64,000 nt of DNA from CAZSDP01 sp964605665 (GCA_964605665.1 CAZSDP010000010.1:62001-126000), one strand, 5' to 3'; shown: positions 51,169 through 60,993, numbered from the stretch's first letter. Notes: generated from the sequence alone by a model not told the origin. Numbers and translations: made by a program.

Positions 51169-54100
51169 TTATGGGCAGGAAGTCGTGAAATTACATCCCA
51201 AGGCATCCGCAGTCGGGTCGATTCCGCAACCTGGAAATGGTGGCGGTGGCGGCGGCCCTTGGGCGAGCAAGGCGGTCAAGATGTCGATCGCATCGGCGAT
51301 GTCCTTCAATCCATCGTCGTTGTTGTCACAAGCATCATCGCATGGCACGAACGGAGGTGTTCCGGCACCGGGAAAGAGGGTTGAGAGCAGGACGATCGCA
51401 TCGGAAATGTCCTGTGTTCCATCGTCATTGCAATCTCCCCGCTGAAATTCAGGAACTGGCGGAGATCCTTCCGGCCCTTGAACATCGACTCCAACGAAGT
51501 CTGGAGTTCCTGGAATGAAGAGACCGAGATTCGCCGTCACCGAAGCGGGTGAAACATTTGTTTCGAACCAGAAGTTGTACATCGTGCCAAAGCGCAGTGC
51601 GTTTGAGTCGGGATCGACGGAGTGCGGTGCGGGACTCTCCCAAGTGACGCTGGAGCTGTCCACGACGACCGACCAATCGGTGGGGTCATAAGGCTCTCCA
51701 GAGTGATGGTCCACATCGTGGAAGCCAGTATTGAGTACCGTCGCTCCCGGTGGCAGCGGTATAGAGAACGACCCCGCAGACCGATGAGAGTTCAAGTTGT
51801 AGATCGCATAGTCATAGAGGTAGAACCCTCCGCCAAGGTCGGTGACCTTGCTCGCCACGTGAAATCGTCCTTCATTCGGAACATCTGCAACGGTGAGGTC
51901 AACGGATGCATCGGGCATCCCCTGCCCCAAACCATGATCCGCCCACGCCTGCATCGCCGGCACCGCGACTTGCATCGCCCCCTGAACGGTCATATCGAAA
52001 CTGGTCGGAGAAACGGTGACCCGCTTATAGGAAGCGTTGTTGTACGCGTTCCCATTCTGCGCGTCATCGGGTGCCACGTAGATCCCCTCGATAAAGTACT
52101 GAGCAGAGGCCTGCGAAAGATCCGATTCTGCGATCTGCATTCGCTTATCGAGGAGGCTCGCCGCACCTGGAGTGGTGGGGTCATTGTCGCCAGTGAAAGC
52201 GTTGACCTGCGAACGAGGTCCCAAGATCCCTTGGGAACCATTGAACCCCGATCCGTACACGTCCAAACACCCGACCCCCAGGACGCTTCCGCCGGCACCA
52301 TTACAGGGAAGTCCGCAACCACTTCCCGCCGCCGCTCCGGTGCCCCGCTTCATCCATGACATTCCGATCTGGACGAGACGACCATTGTCGAGGCGGTAGG
52401 CGTTCATCCCCAACAGAGGAGTATTGGTCCCCCACAACAAGTTCTCATCTCCGATGTTGCAGGTGTAGCTTCCGAGGGAGTAAGCACGGATCCCACCGAT
52501 CTCACCCCAGTTCGAGACGCTGATACAGTCGGTGTAGACCACATCCGCGCCGATCAGGAGGCTGGGATCGTACTCGTCGACTTGGAGCGTAAACTCTCCG
52601 GCGGCACCATTCGATCCCGAGACCCGAATCCAATACTCGGTTCCAGCGGTGACCGGCCACTGCGCATTCGACCCCTGACCACAAGCGTCATCGCTGCACA
52701 CCAATTCCTCCGCGACTCCGCCGGGACAACCGGAATAGATCGAAACGACCGAGTCGTAGTCGGAAATACAGGTGCGCACTCGAAGGGTCAAATTGGTCGT
52801 CGCAGTGTAGCGATACCAGATGCTCGGAGAGTTGTCGGACGAGCCGCAAGTCGTAGAACCATCGGTTTCATTACCTGGGGTGTCCCCGAGATAGCTTCCC
52901 GCGGTGATCACTTCTGCATTGACGCAGAGATCATTGGGGTCGGGTGCTGGCGGCAACAGACATTGCAGTGACATCTCGAAGTCACCCTCGGAGCCCCCAA
53001 AACCGTGAACCAGAATCTTGTACTCGACCCCCGCAGTGGAAAACCAATTGACCTGTGATCGAAGTCCGGAAAATGTGCAGCTCGCATCATCATTGCCTGC
53101 AACACAGACTAGGGAACCGCAGTCACCGCTATAAACACGCAATTTGGTGTCGTAGTTCGAACCCGGTTGGCACGTCGAAATCTCGATCTCATCTCCGGTC
53201 CCGATGAAGCTGAACCACACCGCACCACCGGAACCATCGCTGGTCCCGCAGGTACCCAGGCTTTCTGGGGTTGCGGCCAACGTGCTGCCACTGACGATCT
53301 CGTTGCACATCAGAGGAATAGCGCCGCTGCAGAAGTCGTTGAAGAGAGACTGCGTGGTCACCGTCAAGGTATATGCGCCGGCAGCACCATTCTTGCCTGA
53401 AACTCGAATCCAATACTCTTGTCCGGTGAGAACGGAGGCCACTGCACTCGACGCGGTACCACAATCGTCATCGCTACACGCCAGCTCGTTGCCGACTGTA
53501 CCAGGACAACCGGAGTGAATCGAAACTACCGTATCAAATGAAGTGTTGCAGGTGCGCGCGACAAGGTTACCGTCCTCTGTCGCCACATGGCGATACCAAA
53601 CACTCGGTGAAGCGTCGGCCGATCCGCAACTACTGGAACCGTCACTGTCATTGCCGGTCGTATCTCCAACGAAGGTTCCGGTTGTGACCAGCTCGGCATT
53701 CGCACAAAGATCATTGGGCTGTGGCCCTGGTGGGGCCAAGCAGGTGAGAGCAACCTCGTAGTTTCCTTGGCTGCTAGCAAACCCATGCACAAGAATCTTG
53801 TACTCGACCCCTACGACAGAAACCCACGTCACCCGAGAAAACAGTCCATTGAAGGAGCAGCTGGCGTCATCATTTCCCGTGACACAGACCAGAGCTCCAC
53901 AAGCACCGGAGTAAACTCGCAGCTTCGTATCGTAGTTGCTCCCCGCCTGGCAAGTGGTGACTTCGATTTCGTCTCCAGTTCCGATGAACCGGTACCACAC
54001 CGCGCCAGCGGTACCGTCGGTGGTGCCGCAACTGGCTTGTGTCTCGGGATTGGCTCCAACGGTTGTTCCCGTCACGACGCTGTTGCATGACAAGAGGATC

Positions 54101-54207
54101 GCGTCAACACAGGTGTCATTCGCGGGCTGCGCAAATGCCGCCCCCGAAAAAGTCGTGAGCATTGCGACAAACAACCAAAGGAAGATTCTCTGAAGACTCT
54201 CGGTCAA
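51169..54207 (-). CDS. Large secreted protein: two A-B beta-domain pairs, conserved core and dockerin-like Cys-Pro module
   Basis: About 1012 residues from TTG 54207 (GAGAGGT upstream), with signal peptide IFLWLFVAMLTTFSGAAFAQ. Four Cys-rich beta-sandwich domains follow in the order A-B-A-B (about 29-535). A has GAVWYRFIGTGDEIEVTTCQ and EYKILVHGF. B has SPSIWYRYTATTNLTLRVRT and EYWIRVSG, like pre-peptidase C-terminal (PPC) domains. A roughly 390-residue core (YDPSLLIGADVVYTDC, NLNSHRSAGSF) is unassigned. The end is a dockerin-like module (DCNDDGTQDISD, DNNDDGLKDIAD, CGIDPTADALGC, TSCP). Paralogue of 54498-56807, which has one A-B pair. Likely surface or matrix protein. Confidence 0.8.
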   Translation of the reverse strand: MTESLQRIFLWLFVAMLTTFSGAAFAQPANDTCVDAILLSCNSVVTGTTVGANPETQASCGTTDGTAGAVWYRFIGTGDEIEVTTCQAGSNYDTKLRVYSGACGALVCVTGNDDASCSFNGLFSRVTWVSVVGVEYKILVHGFASSQGNYEVALTCLAPPGPQPNDLCANAELVTTGTFVGDTTGNDSDGSSSCGSADASPSVWYRHVATEDGNLVARTCNTSFDTVVSIHSGCPGTVGNELACSDDDCGTASSAVASVLTGQEYWIRVSGKNGAAGAYTLTVTTQSLFNDFCSGAIPLMCNEIVSGSTLAATPESLGTCGTSDGSGGAVWFSFIGTGDEIEISTCQPGSNYDTKLRVYSGDCGSLVCVAGNDDASCTFSGLRSQVNWFSTAGVEYKILVHGFGGSEGDFEMSLQCLLPPAPDPNDLCVNAEVITAGSYLGDTPGNETDGSTTCGSSDNSPSIWYRYTATTNLTLRVRTCISDYDSVVSIYSGCPGGVAEELVCSDDACGQGSNAQWPVTAGTEYWIRVSGSNGAAGEFTLQVDEYDPSLLIGADVVYTDCISVSNWGEIGGIRAYSLGSYTCNIGDENLLWGTNTPLLGMNAYRLDNGRLVQIGMSWMKRGTGAAAGSGCGLPCNGAGGSVLGVGCLDVYGSGFNGSQGILGPRSQVNAFTGDNDPTTPGAASLLDKRMQIAESDLSQASAQYFIEGIYVAPDDAQNGNAYNNASYKRVTVSPTSFDMTVQGAMQVAVPAMQAWADHGLGQGMPDASVDLTVADVPNEGRFHVASKVTDLGGGFYLYDYAIYNLNSHRSAGSFSIPLPPGATVLNTGFHDVDHHSGEPYDPTDWSVVVDSSSVTWESPAPHSVDPDSNALRFGTMYNFWFETNVSPASVTANLGLFIPGTPDFVGVDVQGPEGSPPVPEFQRGDCNDDGTQDISDAIVLLSTLFPGAGTPPFVPCDDACDNNDDGLKDIADAIDILTALLAQGPPPPPPFPGCGIDPTADALGCNFTTSCP

Positions 54208-54497
54208 AGGGCACCACCTCTCATCGATCCGGCCTCTACTTTCAGCAACCAACGACAGTCACTCGAATGGAATCCCCTTCGAACAAGGAAAACTGGAGTG
54301 CGAAGTTGGGAAGTCAGGCCCTTGGTTTCAACGATGCCATCTTCCCCGATCTTCTGGCCCATCGCTACCCCAACGTTGCAAGGAGAGTGCACCGTTCAAC
54401 GTCACGCGGGGTGAATACGGACCATGAGATCGTCAGAGAGCCGCTAGAAGGTCGATCAGCAATCGAGATAATGACAGATTGCGATCTCGCTCACCAA

Positions 54498-56807
54498 TCA
54501 GGGACAGATCCCGGAACTGATGCAATCGAGCGAGTCTGACGTTGGATCTAAACCGCAGCCAGGATAAGGGGCTGGCGGTGGAGGCCCTTCGACGAAGAGC
54601 GCATCCAAAAGATAGATCACATCGGCGAGATCCTTTGCTCCGTCGTCATTGGCGTCACAGGCATCGTCACACGGCAATGCAGGTGGAGTCCCTCCTCCAG
54701 GAAACAACTCGACCAATAGCACGACTCCATCGGAGAGATCCCGGGTTCCATCGTCATTGCAATCCCCTCTTTGGAATCCACCGAGCACCACAATCTGCTC
54801 AGGGCCCTGCACCACCACGTCAACTTGGTCAGGGGTTCCCGGCCGGAAGAGTCCGATGGTGGAAACAACATCTGCGGGGGTGGCATCGACTTCGAACCAA
54901 AAGTTGTACATCGTGCCAAATCGCAGTGCGTTTGAGTCGGGGTCGACGGAAAATGGAGCGGGGCTCGACCAAGTGATGCTGCCTGGCTCAACGGTGACAG
55001 ACCAATCTGTTGGATCATATGGCTCACCCGAATGGTGATCGATGTCATGGAATCCAACCTCGGTCACTGTGGCGCCGGGAGGCAAGGGCACTGTGAAAGA
55101 GCCGGCAGAGCGGTGAGAGTTCAGGTTGTAGATCGCATAGTCATAGAGAAAGATCCCGCCACCTAGATCGGTCACCTTGCTCGCGAGATGGAAGCGCCCT
55201 TCACTCGGCACGTCGGCAACGGTGAGCGCGACGGAAGGGTCCGGGACTCCTGCACCGAGACCATGATCTGCCCAGGCGTTGAGTGCGGGAGAACCGACTT
55301 GCATCGACCCTTGCACCGTCATATCGAAGTTGCCGGGGGAGATCGTGACTCGCTTGTAGGATGCATTGTTGTATGCATTCCCATTTTGAGCGTCGTCGGG
55401 GGCGACGTAGATCCCTTCGATGAAGTATTGGTCACTCTGACTGGCCAAATCAGATTCGCTGACTTGCATCCGTTTGGAGAGAAGATTTGGTGCTGCTCCT
55501 GAAGAACCAGGATTCTCTCCGGTGTAAGCATTCACCTGAGATCGTGGACCGAGAATACTCTGGGTTCCGTTGAAGCTCGAACCATAGACGTCGCGACAAC
55601 CCGCCCCGAGAACGCTTCCTCCTGCGCCATTACAGAGTAGTCCACAGCCATTTCCTACGGCGGCCCCGGTTCCACGTTTCATCCAGGACATGCCGATCTG
55701 CATCAGCCGACCATCTACGAGTCGATACGCGTTCATCCCGAGAAGTGGGGTATTGCCTCCCCAAAGCAGGTTTTCATCGCCGATGTTACACGTGTAACTC
55801 GCGAGGGAGTAAGCACGCACGCCTCCGATCTGCCCCCAATTGGTGACACTGACACAGTCGGTGTACACAACATCGGCACCGATCAGCAAACTCGGATCGT
55901 ACTCATCGACCTGAAGCGTGAATTGACCAGCGGCACCATTTTTCCCCGAGACTCGAATCCAATATTCGGTTCCGATGATGACGGGCCACTCGGCAGAGGA
56001 ACCACTTCCACAAGCATCATCACTACACACGAGCTCCTCGGCGACATCTCCGGGGCAGCTCGAGTAGATCGAAACGACGGTATCGAAGTCGGCGGCACAG
56101 GTTCTCGCTCTGAGAGTCAGGTCGGTCGTCGCGGTGTATCGATACCAAACACTGGGAGAATTATCGGAGAGTCCACAACTGGTCGATCCGTCGGAATCAT
56201 TACCTGGCGTATCGCCCAAGTAACTTCCTGCGGTGATCGGAGTAGCGTTGACACAAAGGTCATTGAGGTCGGGAGCTGGTGGGAGCAAACATGCGAGGGA
56301 GAGTTCGTAGTTCCCCTCACTCGAAGAGAATCCATGCACCAAGATCTTGTATTCGACACCCACTGCAGAAGACCAAGTCACCCGAGATCGAAGTCCACTA
56401 AAAGTGCATGGATCGTCGTCATCTCCAGCCACACAAACGAGAGCCCCGCAGGCTCCCGAGTAAACTCGCAGTTTCGTGTCGAAGTCGCTCCCGATCTGAC
56501 AGGTGGTGATTTCGATCTCATCGCCCGTTCCGACGAAGCGATACCAGACTGCCCCACCACTTCCGTCACTGGTCCCACAAAATCCCACCGACTCTGGATT
56601 CGCCGAAACTGTTTCCCCCGAAGCAATCGTGTTGCAATCGAGGGTCAATGCTCCGGGGCACTGATCATTGGTCGGCTGTCCCAGTATCGGTTGCAGGGGG
56701 AAGAGGAAGAAGAGCCCGATGAGGAAGATCGCGGTCAGCGCAAACAGATGCCCCGTTGCCGCGACGCGGCTCCCAAATTGCTGAGAAGATTGCTGCGAAG
56801 TTCTCAC
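54498..56807 (-). CDS. Large secreted protein: one A-B beta-domain pair, conserved core and dockerin-like Cys-Pro module
   Basis: About 769 residues from GTG 56807 (GAGAGG upstream); the open frame continues to 57053, but that part overlaps the phosphotransferase gene and is not protein-like. Signal segment LFALTAIFLIGLFFLFPLQP. Domain A (GAVWYRFVGTGDEIEITTCQ) and domain B (SPSVWYRYTATTDLTLRART, EYWIRVSG) precede the same roughly 390-residue core as the neighbour, with long near-identical stretches. The module ends it (DCNDDGTRDLSD, DANDDGAKDLAD, CGLDPTSDSLDC, GICP). A tandem duplicate of the gene at 51169-54207; the function is probably shared. Confidence 0.8.
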   Translation of the reverse strand: MRTSQQSSQQFGSRVAATGHLFALTAIFLIGLFFLFPLQPILGQPTNDQCPGALTLDCNTIASGETVSANPESVGFCGTSDGSGGAVWYRFVGTGDEIEITTCQIGSDFDTKLRVYSGACGALVCVAGDDDDPCTFSGLRSRVTWSSAVGVEYKILVHGFSSSEGNYELSLACLLPPAPDLNDLCVNATPITAGSYLGDTPGNDSDGSTSCGLSDNSPSVWYRYTATTDLTLRARTCAADFDTVVSIYSSCPGDVAEELVCSDDACGSGSSAEWPVIIGTEYWIRVSGKNGAAGQFTLQVDEYDPSLLIGADVVYTDCVSVTNWGQIGGVRAYSLASYTCNIGDENLLWGGNTPLLGMNAYRLVDGRLMQIGMSWMKRGTGAAVGNGCGLLCNGAGGSVLGAGCRDVYGSSFNGTQSILGPRSQVNAYTGENPGSSGAAPNLLSKRMQVSESDLASQSDQYFIEGIYVAPDDAQNGNAYNNASYKRVTISPGNFDMTVQGSMQVGSPALNAWADHGLGAGVPDPSVALTVADVPSEGRFHLASKVTDLGGGIFLYDYAIYNLNSHRSAGSFTVPLPPGATVTEVGFHDIDHHSGEPYDPTDWSVTVEPGSITWSSPAPFSVDPDSNALRFGTMYNFWFEVDATPADVVSTIGLFRPGTPDQVDVVVQGPEQIVVLGGFQRGDCNDDGTRDLSDGVVLLVELFPGGGTPPALPCDDACDANDDGAKDLADVIYLLDALFVEGPPPPAPYPGCGLDPTSDSLDCISSGICP

Positions 56808-56926
56808 GACACTCAAACCTCTCACGCCAGTGATTCCGGCGCTCTCCAAGATTACTGAGATGCGGGGGGGACGGGACCTCTCGGCCCAAACCTCGTTCCC
56901 TTCAATTATTGCAGGAAATCTGTCAT

Positions 56927-57820
56927 TCAGAAGTCGATAGCTGCTTCTAAAGCCAGGTTTCCACTCGATTGGAGGCTCTGATCGCCGATCGCCGCTCCGT
57001 AGACGGAGAGGGCGGCTCCATAGTGAAGTGCTCGAAAACGGGCGCGCTGCCACGTATTGGCCGGAATCTGGCCATACTCCCCAAAAAAGCTGAGGTGGGC
57101 CTCACGCGGGAGAAACGACCAAGCGATTCCGAGATCGACGGCGATATCGCCCAAATGCAGATCTCCCCAGTCGATGATCGCGGCCAGTTGATCCCCCTCG
57201 AGCAGTAGATGTCTGGAATAAAGGTCACCATGGCACCAGTGACGCGTGCCATCCCACGGCTCGACATCGCGCAAATCCTCGACCGCGGCAATCGCGGACG
57301 CTCGGAGCGACTCACTGGCGATGGGTGCACTTCTAAGGCGCTCCAAGAGCTGCGGAGTCCTCTGCAGGAGATCGTGCCGAGCGAGAGTGTCCTTCGGTCC
57401 ACCTTCTCGAATTGGAATCTGATGGAGCTCCCGGAGAAACTGTGCGACGGGGCGAGCCAACTCTCCTCGTTCCCTTGCACTCAGGTGGAGCCGGTCCGCA
57501 GTTTCTCCAGCAATCTCCCGATACCCTCCCCAACACCAAGGAAATTCCTCGGTCGGGGTTCCGGCTCGACTTGAAACTGAGATCGGTAAAGAGAGGTGCT
57601 CAGCGAGAAGAGGAAGCCACTTCAGCTCCACTTCCATCGCGTAGCCGCCGTAAGCTCGGCGAGGAAATCGAAACACCCACTCCCCGACCCGATAGGCTGA
57701 GTTATCGAAGCCGTTCCCCAAGTGTCGGGGGCGTTCTCCCGCTAAGTCGGGGTGCTGATCCTCAATGAGCGCACCGACCAACTCAGTGGTAACCTCAACA
57801 TCTGGATCCCATTCCGCCAT
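56927..57820 (-). CDS. Aminoglycoside phosphotransferase (APH)-family kinase
   Basis: 297 residues from ATG 57820 (MAEWDPDVEV); an upstream open frame is a shadow of the preceding gene. Kinase-like fold: nucleotide loop NGFDNSAYRVGEWVFRFPR, catalytic HWCHGDLYSRHLLLEGDQ with Asp, and metal-binding IIDWGDLHLGDIAVDLG. Such proteins phosphorylate aminoglycosides, homoserine, choline or other small molecules; no antibiotic context is present, so a metabolic substrate is more likely. It starts 11 nt after the MtfA-like gene, probably in one operon. Confidence 0.82.
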   Translation of the reverse strand: MAEWDPDVEVTTELVGALIEDQHPDLAGERPRHLGNGFDNSAYRVGEWVFRFPRRAYGGYAMEVELKWLPLLAEHLSLPISVSSRAGTPTEEFPWCWGGYREIAGETADRLHLSARERGELARPVAQFLRELHQIPIREGGPKDTLARHDLLQRTPQLLERLRSAPIASESLRASAIAAVEDLRDVEPWDGTRHWCHGDLYSRHLLLEGDQLAAIIDWGDLHLGDIAVDLGIAWSFLPREAHLSFFGEYGQIPANTWQRARFRALHYGAALSVYGAAIGDQSLQSSGNLALEAAIDF

Positions 57821-57831
57821 CAGTGCCCCAA

Positions 57832-58623
57832 TCACCCCTCGTCGCGAGGCTCTTGGTAACGACTCAATCTCCCCCAAGCCGCAGGGTCTTGGCGGTAGTA
57901 CTTCCGAAGAGTGTCGTAGAGCGCGGGATGTTTTCGCTTCAACCTGACTCCCTTTTCGAAGAAGGCCTCGGTCGACACCGCGAAGAACTCCGGGGCATTC
58001 GTCGTTCCATAGCGGTCGAGCACGGTACGGCGACCCTTCTGAACATCCTCCTTGAGCGCCTCGAACTCTCGCGAGAGAACCTCTCGCCATTCGAGGTAGT
58101 CAGACCGCTTTGCCAGTGGAGGTGTACCGTCAATCAACCCATCGCGCATATCGAGCTTGTGGCTGAACTCATGCCAGACGAGATTTCGCCCGTCGTGGGG
58201 GTGATACGCTCCTCGCTTTGTGGCATCCCACGCGAGAACGGTCGGCCCTCTCAACCAAGCTTCTCCGAGTATGACTTGTAAGTCGCCTGACTCGGCACGC
58301 GTCTTCTGCGGACGAACGTAGGTCGAGGGGTAGATGAAGATCGACTTCACCCCACGGTAGTAGTGATGGTCGATTTCCAAGATTAGCAGAGCGGCCTGTA
58401 AGGAGATCACCACCGGCATCGCATCGGAGAATTCGAGGCCGCCACACGCTTCCCAGCGCTTCTCTGCCGCGATAACCCGCGCAATCTCGACCAACCTCAC
58501 CCGTTGTTCGGAGGAGAGCGCTTCCACGAAGGGCAACTTGATCAGCTCCCGCTCCCAAATCGGCGAAATCGGACGTTGGAGTAATTTTCGGCGCTGTCGA
58601 CGGCGCCACCAACCGAGAGGCAA
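57832..58623 (-). CDS. MtfA-family zinc metallopeptidase
   Basis: 263 residues. MtfA is a cytosolic aminopeptidase-like protein that in E. coli binds the repressor Mlc and relieves repression of glucose uptake. The zinc motif HEFSHKLDMRDG lies near residue 150, after NLVWHEF. The family segments LPFVEALSSEQRVRL, YYRGVKSIFIYPSTY, GEAWLRGPTVLAWD and PEFFAVSTEAFFEKG, which holds the third-ligand Glu, are present. Length is normal. In a planctomycete the Mlc link is unproven. Likely co-transcribed with the downstream APH-family gene. Confidence 0.88.
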   Translation of the reverse strand: MPLGWWRRRQRRKLLQRPISPIWERELIKLPFVEALSSEQRVRLVEIARVIAAEKRWEACGGLEFSDAMPVVISLQAALLILEIDHHYYRGVKSIFIYPSTYVRPQKTRAESGDLQVILGEAWLRGPTVLAWDATKRGAYHPHDGRNLVWHEFSHKLDMRDGLIDGTPPLAKRSDYLEWREVLSREFEALKEDVQKGRRTVLDRYGTTNAPEFFAVSTEAFFEKGVRLKRKHPALYDTLRKYYRQDPAAWGRLSRYQEPRDEG

Positions 58624-58836
58624 GAGTCCTCCTCCAACATCATCGCCATCAGTCTCACCAAGACCGGCTCAAACTCGCACAAATCTCCCAAGAAAGGAAC
58701 GTCAACTGTCGCCCCGAAGATCTTCGCCCAAACGATAAACCGAGTCGGCTCCGTCCTCGATTCCCTCACGAACTCCCCAGGAGGCTGTTGACCTCTCGGC
58801 AGTAAGCGACAAGATGTGCCCCTTCAGGAGGACCCG

Positions 58837-60993
58837 TTGAGTGTAGCGAATTCCCCCACACCGCCCCCTCTCAAAGGTGATCAACTAAGCCACCCACCCT
58901 CGGTGACGTCTCTCCTCGGGTTGGCTTTGATCCCCTGCATGCTAGCCATCGTGCTAGCACTCCCCTCCTTGGAAGCAGACTTCATCTTTGACGACGCCCA
59001 AATTGTCAGAGATAACGATCGCATCGACTCTCTCGGCAAAATCCCCGCTCTCTTCGTCGACAACTATTGGGGAGATTACGCTCGGTGGAAACTCTTTCGA
59101 CCGGTAACCCTCAGTAGCTTTGCAATCGACCAGGCCATTTGGGGCACATCTGCACGCGGCTACCACTTCACCAACATCATCCTCTATGGCCTGAATTGTG
59201 GAGTTTTGTTTCTGCTCTTCTTCACCCTAACACGTCAACGAATCGCCGCCTCGATCGGCGCACTCCTCTTTGCAACGCATCCGATCCACACCGAAGCAGT
59301 TGGAGGTTTGGTCGGAAGGTCTGAGATTCTGGCAACGATGTTTACTTCGCTGGCGCTTCTCCTCCAAACGCTCCCTCGAGCAAATCACTGGAGGATCGCG
59401 GCATTGACCGGTTTCTGTTTCGCGTTGGGGATCTTCTCCAAGGAAACAGCGATCGCATTTCTACCGTTGCTGGCGTTACTTCCGTTGCTGAGAGGCACTG
59501 AGAATTCTCTCGTCGACCGGCTCTTCAATGGCATCTATAAGCATCGAAGAGCTTGGATCTGCGCCTCATCGGCCTTCCTAGTTTGGGGAATCTTGCGGGC
59601 GATTGCGACCGGTGGCGAGCATGATCCCATTCGCTTCATCGACAACCCCCTCTATGAGAGCTCAGGAGCAGAGAGAGTCATCGGTGCGCTCTCTATCTTG
59701 CCTCGATACGTCAAACTGTTGATCTGGCCTCACCCACTCTTTCCAGATTACTCCTATCCAGAACTGCAACCTGCAACATCTTTACTTCAGATCACACCGT
59801 GGCTGGGGCTCGCACTCCTCGTCGGTTCTGCTTTGATCGCTAAACGAACTTTGAGATCGCGCCCCGAATTCGCCTTTGGCCTCGCTTTTCTGTGGATTTC
59901 ACTCCTACCAGCTTCGAACCTGATTTTTGCCTCTGGAACGATCTTTGGTGAGCGGCTGCTCTATATGCCCACCGCAGGTCTTTGCTTTCTGATCGCTACA
60001 CTGTTGAGCGCGCCAGCTGTCGTCCGCTCTCCGATCTTCGCCCGCGCTGTGGCAGTGGTGATCATCATCGGATACTGCTCATTGTTCTCTGGTCGGATTC
60101 AAGACTGGCGCGACGATTTGACTCTCTTCCAAGCCGCCGTCGACGATGGAACAACAAGCGCCAAGATCTATCAAAACCTGAGTGCGGTGCAGTTCGAAAA
60201 AGCGGAGACATTGGAAAGCGAAGAAAAGAATGCTCTGGTGCTTTCTGCACGAAAAAATATTCAAAGGGCGGTCGAACTCTATCCGGAGCACTTTGAATCT
60301 CAGTTGAACTTGTCGGTAATTTCTGAGTCCCTCGAGAAGTACACCGACATGCTCACTGCCGCGGAAAGTGCGCATCAGATCGCTCCCCTCCACGAAGGTG
60401 CGCTTCTGATGTATCTAAAAGCTCTCTATCTGAATCGGCAAGATCAACGAGCACTCGAATATATGGCTCAATATGAAGGAAGATATCCAAACCTCAGCGA
60501 GAACATCCGGCAACGCTTCGAGGAGCTTCAGGCGGCAATCGCGGCTCGCACCGCGGGCACTTCCCCAGCCCAAGAAGGGACTCTCGAAGAGCAATATCGG
60601 GCAAATCCGAGCGATTTTGAGGCAATCATCCGTTACGCCCAAGACCTCTTCCGATTGAAGAAGTATGATGAGTTGACTCAAGTACTCAATGAGTCGATTG
60701 CTTTAGCCCGCACCGATCAGGCGCCGGAACGTTTAAGGAATGAATTGGCGTCACTCCTGAACAATCGTGGACTGGTCAAATCTTCGACTGGCTCACCACG
60801 GGATGCGCTCCCAGACTTCAACGAAGCGATCGGTCTCGTCGATGACTTCCTCATGGCAATTGAGAACCGTGCTCGGGCGCATGCAGCTCTCGGAATGGCT
60901 GAAGAAGCTGAGAAGGACATTCTCCGGGTCACAGAGTTGAACCCACAACGTGGAAACGCCCTCAGGGCACAGATTTACCAGTCGAAGCGCTGA
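58837..60993 (+). CDS. TMTC-like polytopic membrane protein with C-terminal TPRs
   Basis: 718 residues from TTG 58837, which has CAGGAGGACC upstream. About nine to ten membrane helices (LGLALIPCMLAIVLALPSL, NIILYGLNCGVLFLLFFTL) make a GT-C-type glycosyltransferase part. The luminal-loop motif FDDAQIVRDN carries the acidic residues of the family, and HPIHTEAVGGLVGRSEILAT is the TMTC signature. The last 280 residues are TPR-like repeats (NRGLVKSSTGSPRDALPDFN, ENRARAHAALGMAEEAEKDI). TMTC proteins are O-mannosyltransferases in animals. The adjacent DPM1-like gene fits supply of a lipid-linked sugar. Acceptor unknown. Confidence 0.83.
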   Translation: MSVANSPTPPPLKGDQLSHPPSVTSLLGLALIPCMLAIVLALPSLEADFIFDDAQIVRDNDRIDSLGKIPALFVDNYWGDYARWKLFRPVTLSSFAIDQAIWGTSARGYHFTNIILYGLNCGVLFLLFFTLTRQRIAASIGALLFATHPIHTEAVGGLVGRSEILATMFTSLALLLQTLPRANHWRIAALTGFCFALGIFSKETAIAFLPLLALLPLLRGTENSLVDRLFNGIYKHRRAWICASSAFLVWGILRAIATGGEHDPIRFIDNPLYESSGAERVIGALSILPRYVKLLIWPHPLFPDYSYPELQPATSLLQITPWLGLALLVGSALIAKRTLRSRPEFAFGLAFLWISLLPASNLIFASGTIFGERLLYMPTAGLCFLIATLLSAPAVVRSPIFARAVAVVIIIGYCSLFSGRIQDWRDDLTLFQAAVDDGTTSAKIYQNLSAVQFEKAETLESEEKNALVLSARKNIQRAVELYPEHFESQLNLSVISESLEKYTDMLTAAESAHQIAPLHEGALLMYLKALYLNRQDQRALEYMAQYEGRYPNLSENIRQRFEELQAAIAARTAGTSPAQEGTLEEQYRANPSDFEAIIRYAQDLFRLKKYDELTQVLNESIALARTDQAPERLRNELASLLNNRGLVKSSTGSPRDALPDFNEAIGLVDDFLMAIENRARAHAALGMAEEAEKDILRVTELNPQRGNALRAQIYQSKR

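Noticed and set aside
55923..56858. 311-codon plus-strand open frame opposite a dockerin-module gene
   Set aside because: Antisense shadow of the real gene, which has a signal peptide and repeated domains.
56927..58090. Longer N-terminus (to 58090) for the APH-family kinase
   Set aside because: The extra 90 residues overlap the MtfA-like gene and are not part of the kinase fold; ATG 57820 fits the family length.
58542..58769. 75-codon minus-strand frame upstream of the MtfA-like gene
   Set aside because: It overlaps the MtfA start in another frame; a few protein-like stretches occur, but there is no ribosome site or family match.
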